Shown here piece after piece: positions 17,703 to 24,784 of a stretch of DNA of 33,428 bases; position 1 is the stretch's first letter; the number at the start of each line of letters is the position of its first letter. The position numbers and the translations under genes were made by a program. The DNA is from Porticoccaceae bacterium UBA1989 (lineage in GTDB: Bacteria > Pseudomonadota > Gammaproteobacteria > Pseudomonadales > Porticoccaceae): assembly GCA_002335945.1 (NCBI GenBank), contig DDDD01000099.1, forward strand, positions 1 to 33,428, written 5' to 3'. The notes beneath the pieces are model-generated. The model did not search any database and was not told the DNA's origin. It saw only the letters and a program-made list of their open reading frames with translations.

Positions 17703-17786
17703 ATTTTAAGACCGAATACTGTCACTTTGTATTTACAAACCATTATATATGCGTATTATTACTTATCACTTTGTAACCATATTCGG
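17703..17786. promoter_or_regulatory. Divergent promoter/operator region with palindrome and repeats
   Basis: This AT-rich region between the decarboxylase and Lrp genes holds a perfect 6-2-6 palindrome TTTGTATTTACAAA (17726-17739), a direct repeat TCACTTTGTA at 17722 and 17766 (44 bp apart, about four helical turns) and an outer inverted pair CCGAATA (17712-17718) / TATTCGG (17780-17786). Candidate promoters overlap the palindrome: forward TTTACA-16-TATTAT (17732-17759) for the regulator and reverse TACAAA-17-TAAAAT (ending 17703) for the decarboxylase. The arrangement fits autoregulation by the Lrp-type protein. Confidence 0.5.
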
Positions 17787-17795
17787 CAATTTGTC

Positions 17796-18218
17796 ATGAA
17801 AAATGAACAGCAGCTCCTAAATCTACTCAAAGAAAACAGCCGTCGCAGCGTGTCTGACCTAGCCAATGAAATGGGTTTAAGTCGCGCTACGGTGCAGCAG
17901 AGTATGGAGAGATTGGAGCGCAAAGGCGTAATTCAGGGTTACACAATCAGGATCAACCCACATTACGAGCAGCAGCGGGTTAGCGCCTATATTATGATTT
18001 CGGCGGTCGCCAAAAAGACCGCCGATATTGTTCGACAGCTTCATAAGCAGCCACAGTTGGATATGCTCTGCACTATAAGTGGTCAATATGACCTGATGGC
18101 TCAGGTCACTGAGTCAACCACTGAGGCGTTGGATATGATTATCGATGAAATCGCTACCCTCGATGGGGTGGAAAAGACCCTTAGCCACATAGTGCTGTCG
18201 AGAAAGGTAGATAGATAG
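17796..18218 (+). CDS. Lrp/AsnC-family transcriptional regulator
   Basis: A 140-residue feast/famine regulator. The N-terminal winged helix-turn-helix (about residues 4-52: LLNLLKENSRRSVSDLANEM, GLSRATVQQSMERLERKGVI) is followed by the RAM ligand-binding and oligomerisation domain (about 60-138). I start at ATG 17796; the frame is open to 17727 but the upstream part is promoter sequence. The ribosome site is weak. It is divergent from the basic amino-acid decarboxylase, the usual layout for a local Lrp-type regulator that senses the decarboxylase substrate, and is followed by the NhaC gene. Control of both sides is inferred. Confidence 0.92.
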   Translation: MKNEQQLLNLLKENSRRSVSDLANEMGLSRATVQQSMERLERKGVIQGYTIRINPHYEQQRVSAYIMISAVAKKTADIVRQLHKQPQLDMLCTISGQYDLMAQVTESTTEALDMIIDEIATLDGVEKTLSHIVLSRKVDR

Positions 18219-18221
18219 CCA

Positions 18222-18245
18222 AGAGGCTGGTACTTTACCGCCTCT
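18222..18245 (+). other. Hairpin between the Lrp gene and nhaC
   Basis: AGAGGC-(T bulge)-GGTA pairs with TACC-GCCTCT around a 3-nt loop, beginning 3 nt after the regulator's stop codon. No T-tract follows, so it could be an mRNA-processing or attenuation element separating regulator and carrier expression rather than a full terminator. Confidence 0.4.
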
Positions 18246-18278
18246 AGCATTCACTCAATAATAAAAACTAAAAACCCT

Positions 18279-19742
18279 ATGAGTAAAACAGTTAAAAAAC
18301 CCAGCCTACTTGATGCATTAATTCCCGTGATCGTGCTCGTTGGCATGCTCGGCACCCTAGTTTATGTATTCGGTGACGGCTCCGCAGGCCCCAATCAGGT
18401 CGCCCTAATGATGGCTGCCGCTGTGGCCGCCATGGTCGGCATCAAAAATGGTTTGAGCTGGAAAGACATAGAACGCAGCATGATCGAAACCATTAGTCTG
18501 TCGATGCACGCCATACTGATACTGCTCATGGTTGGTTCATTAATTGGTAGCTGGATACTAGCGGGTACGGTACCCACCATGATCTATTACGGTGTTCAGT
18601 TGATGTCACCAGACTACTTCTATGTCACAGCCTGTTTGGTCTGTGCACTGATTGGTTTTAGTATTGGCAGTTCCTGGACCGTAGCAGGTACATTAGGCAT
18701 CGGCTTGATCAGTATCGCCGCTACGCTCAATTTATCTCTACCTATTAGTGCCGGCGCCATTATTTCTGGTGCCTATTTTGGCGACAAGCTGTCACCGCTT
18801 TCCGATACCACCAACCTTGCAGCAGCCGTCACCAGTAACAACCTCTTTGACCATATTCAGCACATGCTGTGGACCACTACCCCCAGTTTTGTTATTGCCC
18901 TCATTGTATTTTTTGCACTCGGCTATGGCAGCAGCAACAATGTGGTTGTGGAAGATATCGTTATTCTGCAAAACAACTTGGAGCAGTCATTTTTAATTAG
19001 CCCATTGATGCTTGGGCCGTTAGTTCTTTTATTGGTGATGGCCATAAAGAAATTACCCGCCCTATCAACATTGATTTGCGGCACCGTGGCGGGCTGTCTG
19101 TTCGCCGTTATTTTCCAGTGGGATGTGGTTATTGCCCTGGCAGCTGATCCAGAGTTGATCGCTGTGGCCGCTATTTTTAAGGGGCTCTTTCAAGCCATGT
19201 TCCTTGGCTATGAATCAGTGACCGGTAATGTGGATCTAGACAAACTGCTATCAAAAGGCGGCATGGATAGCATGCTCACCACCGTAGGACTGATTATTAA
19301 TGCGATGGCCTTCGGTGGGGCTATGTCTCGAACTGGCCTCTTAGAACGCTTAGTTGAAGCTGCTCTTAGCCGCGTGAAATCTGCCGGCGGATTAATTACA
19401 GCCACCGTGGGGACCTGCATTGGTACCAATGTTCTGGCCGCCGACCAATATCTGTCCATCGCCATTCCCGGGCAGATGTTTGTAAAATCCTATAAAGAGT
19501 ACAATTTGAGTCCGCTTAATTTATCGCGAACATTGGAAGATTCCGGCACGTTAACCGGCGCCCTAATACCCTGGAATACGTGCGGTGCCTATATGTCCGC
19601 AACCCTTGGGGTCAGTACTATGATGTATGCGCCCTTCGCCTTCTTTAATTTACTCTGTCCCGTAATTGCCATTATTTATGGTTTTTGGCACATTGCCTTA
19701 CCGGCCCGCGAGACTGAGCAGGACGCCGTAATTACAGACTAA
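18279..19742 (+). CDS. NhaC-family Na+/H+ antiporter-like carrier
   Basis: A 487-residue, highly hydrophobic inner-membrane protein with about 11-12 predicted helices. The NhaC signature GAYFGDKLSPLSDTTNLA (about 164-181) is intact, as is the second inverted-repeat segment with the CIGTNVLAADQYLS block. NhaC members exchange Na+ for H+, but the family also includes organic-solute exchangers such as the malate/lactate carrier MleN and a lysine-riboswitch-controlled carrier (LysW) predicted to import lysine. Given the Lrp regulator upstream and the decarboxylase beyond it, an amino-acid or polyamine substrate is possible here. Its stop overlaps the next start (TAATG), so it is translationally coupled to the M28 gene. 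Confidence 0.88.
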   Translation: MSKTVKKPSLLDALIPVIVLVGMLGTLVYVFGDGSAGPNQVALMMAAAVAAMVGIKNGLSWKDIERSMIETISLSMHAILILLMVGSLIGSWILAGTVPTMIYYGVQLMSPDYFYVTACLVCALIGFSIGSSWTVAGTLGIGLISIAATLNLSLPISAGAIISGAYFGDKLSPLSDTTNLAAAVTSNNLFDHIQHMLWTTTPSFVIALIVFFALGYGSSNNVVVEDIVILQNNLEQSFLISPLMLGPLVLLLVMAIKKLPALSTLICGTVAGCLFAVIFQWDVVIALAADPELIAVAAIFKGLFQAMFLGYESVTGNVDLDKLLSKGGMDSMLTTVGLIINAMAFGGAMSRTGLLERLVEAALSRVKSAGGLITATVGTCIGTNVLAADQYLSIAIPGQMFVKSYKEYNLSPLNLSRTLEDSGTLTGALIPWNTCGAYMSATLGVSTMMYAPFAFFNLLCPVIAIIYGFWHIALPARETEQDAVITD

Positions 19743-20638
19743 TGAGAAAAACACTGACAGGGATGCTAGTCACAATCTTCGTGCTATATGCAAACGCAGC
19801 ATGGGCAGAGCCACAATTTGATGGCAAGCAGGCCCTAGAGCATATTGTCAGTCAGGTGTCCTTTGGCCCACGGGAGCCGAATAATCCGAGAGCCAAGCAG
19901 AAAACCGTCTCATTTATTAAACAAACATTACAGCCCCTTGCCGACCGAATCACCACCCAGCAATTCAGCTACAAAGGGTTGCCTGGCACCAACCTCTGGG
20001 CTAGTTTTGACGCTGTACCAGAGGGCAAAGCTCAGCGCATAATGTTAGGAGCCCATTGGGATACACGCCCCCAGGCAGAAAAGGATCGTAACCCTGCACT
20101 GCGAAACCAGCCTATCTCCGGTGCCAATGACGGCGCTTCAGGCGTTGCTGTACTGCTCGAACTGGCCCGTGTATTCGCCGCCAACCCGCCACCGGTAACC
20201 GTTGATCTGGTGTTTTTTGATTTAGAGGATATGGGTAATATAAACGGTCTCCCCTATTCCATCGGCGCAAGCCAATTTATTACTGCCAACCCCTTTTACC
20301 GTCCCAATGCCGGCATCATTGTGGATATGGTCTGCGCTAAAAATCTGTCGATTCCCCGAGAGCAGTATTCTCAATCATTAGCGGGGGAGATTATGGATAC
20401 GGTCTGGGCGATCGCCAAACAGCAGGACAGCCAAGTATTTAAAGATAGTGCGGGTATCCGTATCATGGATGATCACGTGCCTTTCTTAAGGGCGGGCATT
20501 AAAGTGATCGACCTAATTCATTACCCTTTTCCAGATCATTGGCACAGCAGTGCTGATACAGTTGATAAATGCAGTAGCGACAGCTTGCAGCAGGTCGGCG
20601 ATGTGGTGCAGCAATTTGTAGCCACCTATAAACCCTAA
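19742..20638 (+). CDS. Exported M28-family zinc hydrolase, glutaminyl-cyclase-like
   Basis: A 298-residue protein with a signal peptide (1-22, cleavage after AWA). The M28 metal residues are present: His105 and Asp107 (GAHWDTR), Asp130 (GANDGASG), Glu162 (FFDLEDMG), Asp195 (GIIVDM) and His268 (FPDHWHSSADT). The late block with DDHVPFL (243-249), then FPDHWH, resembles the glutaminyl-peptide cyclotransferase (QC) branch (DDHxPF and FPxxWHT) more than the classical aminopeptidases. It would act in the periplasm on peptides, either releasing an N-terminal residue or cyclising N-terminal glutamine. It overlaps nhaC by one base and is followed by an exported M20 hydrolase after 13 bp. Confidence 0.82.
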   Translation: MRKTLTGMLVTIFVLYANAAWAEPQFDGKQALEHIVSQVSFGPREPNNPRAKQKTVSFIKQTLQPLADRITTQQFSYKGLPGTNLWASFDAVPEGKAQRIMLGAHWDTRPQAEKDRNPALRNQPISGANDGASGVAVLLELARVFAANPPPVTVDLVFFDLEDMGNINGLPYSIGASQFITANPFYRPNAGIIVDMVCAKNLSIPREQYSQSLAGEIMDTVWAIAKQQDSQVFKDSAGIRIMDDHVPFLRAGIKVIDLIHYPFPDHWHSSADTVDKCSSDSLQQVGDVVQQFVATYKP

Positions 20639-20651
20639 GAGGTGTTTGAAC

Positions 20652-21983
20652 ATGAGAAAAATAATTCTATCAGTAGCCCTGAGCACTGCCTTTTTAGTGT
20701 CGCTCTCTACTAATGTTAACGCCAATGATTTGGCCGCGTCGATTAAAGCCGATTACCAAAATCGCCTGAGTGCCATGTTCCGAGATTTCCATATCAACCC
20801 CGAACTTAGCACCGCAGAATTTAGAACGGCCAAGAAGCTTGCCAAAGCAATGCGCAGTAGCGGCTTTAAGGTTACCGAGGGCGTGGGCGGTACCGGCGTT
20901 GTAGCGCTACTGGAAAATGGGCCCGGTCCCTTAGTAATGATGCGCGGCGATATCGATGGCCTGCCTCTCAAGGAAAAATCGGGCCTTGAATATGCCTCCA
21001 ATGCCATGCAAAAAGACCCTATTACCGGCAATCAGGTTTCAGTGATGCATGCCTGCGGTCACGACGTGCATATCACCAGCCTTATCGGCACCGCCAAACA
21101 GATGGCCGAGCGCCTTGATCAGTGGTCCGGTACATTAATGCTAATTGGTCAGCCCGCTGAAGAGCGTCTAATGGGTGCCCGAATCATGATGGAAGACAAT
21201 CTCTGGGAGCGCTTTGGTACCCCAGACTACGCTCTGGCCTTTCATGTCTCTGCCGGACTGCCTGCAGGACTCGTGAATGTGCAGGAAGGCGCGCCCTTTG
21301 CCGGCGCTGATACTGTCGATATTATTGTCCATGGCGTCGGTGCCCATGGTGCCTCCCCCCACGCAGGTAAAGACCCAGTGTTATTGGGCAGTCAGATAGT
21401 GGTCGCGCTGCAGACCTTAGTGGCCCGTGAACTGCCCCCAAGGCAGGCCGGGGTGGTCACCGTAGGTTCATTCCATGCTGGCACTAAACACAATATTATT
21501 TCCGATCGCGCCCATTTGCAGCTAACTGTGCGCAACACCAACCTTAAAACTCGCGACACCTTGTTAGCCGGTATTGAGCGCATAGCGTTAAACCTTGGCC
21601 GCGCTGCTGGTTTGCCAGAAGATAAGTTGCCAGAGGTTATTGTCTCGCCAGAGACTACCCCCCCCACAATCAATAATGACGAGCTGGTGCGCCGCCTGAA
21701 AAAGGTGTGGCAAAACGAGTTGGGTGAGAACAATGTGGTATCCATACCCTCTCAGGGAATGGGTGCAGAAGACTTTCCCTATTTCACCACCGATCCCGCC
21801 ATTGCCAGTGTTTACTTTTCCGTGGGTGGCACTAGCTTGCTAGATCTGGCTGCAGCCAAGGCCGGCGGCCCAGCAATTCCCTCACATCACAGCCCGCTGT
21901 TTAAGATCGAACCCCAGCCCGCCGTGATCAGCGGTGTCCATGCGACAGTCACCGCCCTACTCGATTTAATGCCGGTAAATTAG
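20652..21983 (+). CDS. Exported M20-family amidohydrolase
   Basis: A 443-residue M20D-type metallo-amidohydrolase (N-acyl amino acid or IAA-amino-acid hydrolase-like). Signal peptide 1-24 (cleavage after VNA). Metal and catalytic residues: Cys135 and His137 in HACGHDVH, Glu170/Glu171 in GQPAEE, His198 in AFHVS and the C-terminal His of PSHHSPLF. I start at ATG 20652, with GAGGTG 7 nt upstream, rather than at the in-frame TTG 6 nt earlier. Expected chemistry is hydrolysis of an N-acyl or amide bond to release a free amino acid in the periplasm. The order carrier, M28, M20 suggests a small scavenging route whose product is imported by the NhaC protein or another carrier; this is inference. Confidence 0.88.
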   Translation: MRKIILSVALSTAFLVSLSTNVNANDLAASIKADYQNRLSAMFRDFHINPELSTAEFRTAKKLAKAMRSSGFKVTEGVGGTGVVALLENGPGPLVMMRGDIDGLPLKEKSGLEYASNAMQKDPITGNQVSVMHACGHDVHITSLIGTAKQMAERLDQWSGTLMLIGQPAEERLMGARIMMEDNLWERFGTPDYALAFHVSAGLPAGLVNVQEGAPFAGADTVDIIVHGVGAHGASPHAGKDPVLLGSQIVVALQTLVARELPPRQAGVVTVGSFHAGTKHNIISDRAHLQLTVRNTNLKTRDTLLAGIERIALNLGRAAGLPEDKLPEVIVSPETTPPTINNDELVRRLKKVWQNELGENNVVSIPSQGMGAEDFPYFTTDPAIASVYFSVGGTSLLDLAAAKAGGPAIPSHHSPLFKIEPQPAVISGVHATVTALLDLMPVN

Positions 21984-21988
21984 AAGCA

Positions 21989-23671
21989 ATGCTAAGAATA
22001 AGTGAAGTAAAACTACCCCTAGATCATACCGATGCTGATTTGTCCCAGGCTATCCTCGAAACACTCAGCATCGGTGCCGAGGATTTATTGCGCTTTAGTA
22101 TCTTTAAGCGCAGCTATGACGCCCGTAAAAAAAGCCAAATCCTGCTGATCTACCAGCTGGATGTGATGCTGACAGAGACCGCTGAAAAAGCCGTGACTGC
22201 CGCCAGTCCGAATCTGCCAAGAGCCGGCACCATAGTAGGCACTAGAGTCGGGGCCAGCCCAGATACTAGCTATAAATTTGCCGCTCAGGTGCCAGATAGC
22301 TTCCCCGATGCCAATCAACAGCGTCCCATTATTATTGGCTTTGGTCCCTGCGGGATCTTGGCGGCACTAATACTGGCCCAGATGGGGCTTAAACCTATAG
22401 TGGTTGAGCGCGGCCAAGAGGTGCGCCAGCGCACGCAGGACACCTGGGGGTTTTGGCGCAAGCGTAAGCTTAATGCCGAATCTAATGTGCAGTTTGGCGA
22501 AGGCGGTGCCGGTACATTCTCAGACGGCAAGTTGTGGAGCCAGGTTAAGGACCGCCGCCATCTGGGCCGTAAAGTATTAAATGAATTTGTGATTGCTGGT
22601 GCACCGGAAGAAATTCTGACCGACAGTCGACCCCATATTGGCACCTTTAAGCTGGTTAGCATGGTGGAAAATATGCGTGCCGAGATTATTCGCCTCGGCG
22701 GTGAAATTCGTTTTGATCAGCGAGTTGAATCAGTTCTGCGTGATACTGAAGATAAAGATGGAGATAAAGGCCAGATTACTGGCATAACTCTCAGTAATGG
22801 CGATACATTACACAGCCGCCACATTATTCTCGCTATAGGCCACAGTGCCCGAGATAGCTTTCAGATGCTGCTAGATCATGGGGTCTATATAGAACCCAAA
22901 CCCTTCTCTATCGGCTATAGAATCGAACACCCCCAGTCCACTATCGACAAGGCGCGCTTTGGGGCCCAGGCCGGACACCCAGTTTTGGGTGCCGCAGAAT
23001 ACAAGCTCGTGCATCACTGCAAAAGCGGCCGCAGTGTCTACAGTTTTTGCATGTGCCCTGGTGGCACGGTGGTCGCCGCAACCTCCGAAGAAGGCCGAGT
23101 AGTCACTAACGGTATGTCGCAATATTCCCGCAATGAGCGCAATGCCAATGCCGCTATTGTGGTGGGTATCGACCCAGAACAAGACTTCCCAGAACATCCA
23201 TTGGCCGGCATTGATTTACAGCGTGAACTTGAGTCCTTGGCCTACAAACTAGGTGGCGAAAACTACAATGCCCCAGCCCAGCTAGTGGGTGATTTTTTAA
23301 AGGACAGACCGTCTACAACATTGGGGTCGGTTACCCCCTCCTACAAACCGGGCATTACATTGGGCGACCTATCCAAAGCACTGCCAGAATTTGCCGTGGC
23401 GGCAATCCGAGAAGCTATTCCAGAGTTTGACCGGCAGATAAAAGGTTATGCCATGGCGGATGCCATTTTAACCGGTGTTGAGACACGCACATCAGCGCCA
23501 ATTTGCATCAAGCGCGACAGAGACTATGAGAGTGTTAATACGCGAGGGTTGTATCCCGCCGGCGAAGGCGCTGGCTATGCAGGCGGCATTCTGTCTGCGG
23601 CCATCGACGGCATAAAAGTCGCCGAGGCCCTAGCCTTAGATATTCTTAAAGTACCGCGCGCAGAGAGTTAA
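21989..23671 (+). CDS. FAD-dependent dehydrogenase (COG2509 type)
   Basis: A 560-residue cytoplasmic flavoprotein. An N-terminal domain of about 100 residues (LRISEVKLPLDH..., SIFKRSYDARKK) precedes the dinucleotide-binding fold GFGPCGILAALILAQMG followed by the acidic VVERG. FGEGGAGTFSDGKL is the signature of the family of uncharacterised FAD-dependent dehydrogenases annotated as COG2509. Late motifs IGYRIEHPQ, CMCPGG and PAGEGAGYAGGILSAAIDG also match. Its substrate is unknown across the family. It follows the M20 gene by 5 bp, so it belongs to the same transcript, and its last 26 bp overlap the end of the convergent aminotransferase gene. Confidence 0.85.
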   Translation: MLRISEVKLPLDHTDADLSQAILETLSIGAEDLLRFSIFKRSYDARKKSQILLIYQLDVMLTETAEKAVTAASPNLPRAGTIVGTRVGASPDTSYKFAAQVPDSFPDANQQRPIIIGFGPCGILAALILAQMGLKPIVVERGQEVRQRTQDTWGFWRKRKLNAESNVQFGEGGAGTFSDGKLWSQVKDRRHLGRKVLNEFVIAGAPEEILTDSRPHIGTFKLVSMVENMRAEIIRLGGEIRFDQRVESVLRDTEDKDGDKGQITGITLSNGDTLHSRHIILAIGHSARDSFQMLLDHGVYIEPKPFSIGYRIEHPQSTIDKARFGAQAGHPVLGAAEYKLVHHCKSGRSVYSFCMCPGGTVVAATSEEGRVVTNGMSQYSRNERNANAAIVVGIDPEQDFPEHPLAGIDLQRELESLAYKLGGENYNAPAQLVGDFLKDRPSTTLGSVTPSYKPGITLGDLSKALPEFAVAAIREAIPEFDRQIKGYAMADAILTGVETRTSAPICIKRDRDYESVNTRGLYPAGEGAGYAGGILSAAIDGIKVAEALALDILKVPRAES

Positions 23672-24761
23672 GACAAAAATCGACGTTCTTTTGATTGCTG
23701 GCATGGCCCATTAGACCAATACGCCATACCTTGCCCGCCAGAGCGCCAAGGCCAGCGCCAATTTCCAAATCAAACTCATTGAGCAAACGACTGCGAACCA
23801 ATGCATCGTCGACGCCATCGGGAATATAAACCGTATTAAGCTGCGGCAGACGATCCTGTTCAGGCACCAAAAATCCAATACCCATCTCTTCCAGACCGGC
23901 CCGCAATGCCAGATGATTCTGCTGGTGCCGAGCCCAGGAATTTCCCAAACCTTCATCCTGAACAATTACCAGTGACTCATGCAAACCATAGAGGCAGTTA
24001 ACCGGTGCAGTGTGATGATAGGCGCGCTTGCCCTCACCACCCCAGTAGCCCATGACCAGATTTAAATCGAGAAACCAGCTCTGCACCTTAGTGCTGCGCT
24101 GTTGAATTTTTTCTGCCGCGCGGGCGTTAAAGCTCACCGGCGATAGTCCTGGAGGAGCCGATAAGCATTTTTGTGAACCGGAATAAATGGCATCAATCTC
24201 CCATTCATCGACCAGTAACGGCGAGCCAGTAAGACTGGTCACTGCATCAACGATGGCTAAACAATCATATTTATGGGCTAGCGCAACGAGGGTCTTGGCA
24301 TCCGACTGAGCGCCAGTAGAGGTCTCTGCATGAACAAAGGCAACCAGGACTGCATCGGGATTTTCTAGCAGCGCAGCCTCAAGCTTCTGGGGGTCAACCA
24401 CGGTTCCCCAATCATCATAGACCATCACCGCAATACCACCGCAGCGCTCAACATTCTCCTGCATGCGGCCACCAAAAACGCCGTTTTGACAAACAATAAC
24501 CTTGTCACCCGGCTCTACTAAGTTGGCAAAGCAGCATTCCATACCCGCAGAACCCGGCGCAGAAACCGCGAATGTCAGTTCATTTTTCGTTTGAAAAGCA
24601 TACTGCAGAAGTGTTTTAACCTCATCCATCATGCCAATGAACGTCGGGTCCATATGCCCCACCGTTGGTCGAGCCATAGCCTGAAGTACGCGCTCACTTA
24701 CGTCGGAAGGTCCAGGTCCCATAAGTGTGCGGCGCGGCGGATGAAATGAGGTAATGGTCAT
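23646..24761 (-). CDS. Class V aminotransferase (alanine/serine-glyoxylate type)
   Basis: A 371-residue PLP enzyme of the AGXT/serine-pyruvate aminotransferase group. It has the N-terminal LMGPGPSDVSERVL, the glycine-rich SAPGSAGMECCFANL, the PLP Asp in IVDAVTSLTG and the Schiff-base Lys198 in YSGSQKCLSAPPGLSP. Likely reactions are alanine + glyoxylate to glycine + pyruvate, or serine + glyoxylate/pyruvate; a 2-aminoethylphosphonate-type role is less likely from the motifs. It lies 23 bp downstream of a family III CoA-transferase gene on the same strand, so both are probably co-transcribed. The 3' end overlaps the FAD-dehydrogenase gene by 26 bp. Confidence 0.87.
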   Translation of the reverse strand: MTITSFHPPRRTLMGPGPSDVSERVLQAMARPTVGHMDPTFIGMMDEVKTLLQYAFQTKNELTFAVSAPGSAGMECCFANLVEPGDKVIVCQNGVFGGRMQENVERCGGIAVMVYDDWGTVVDPQKLEAALLENPDAVLVAFVHAETSTGAQSDAKTLVALAHKYDCLAIVDAVTSLTGSPLLVDEWEIDAIYSGSQKCLSAPPGLSPVSFNARAAEKIQQRSTKVQSWFLDLNLVMGYWGGEGKRAYHHTAPVNCLYGLHESLVIVQDEGLGNSWARHQQNHLALRAGLEEMGIGFLVPEQDRLPQLNTVYIPDGVDDALVRSRLLNEFDLEIGAGLGALAGKVWRIGLMGHASNQKNVDFCLNSLRAVL

Positions 24762-24784
24762 AATGGCGTCTCTTAGATTATTTG

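Noticed and set aside
17669..17743. N-terminal extension of the decarboxylase to 17743
   Set aside because: The extra residues come from the divergent promoter region, and ATG 17668 has an AGGTG ribosome site and normal family length.
22085..23197. Antisense frames in the FAD-dehydrogenase gene
   Set aside because: The forward frame has clear dinucleotide-binding motifs over its whole length; the antisense frames match nothing and lack starts with ribosome sites.
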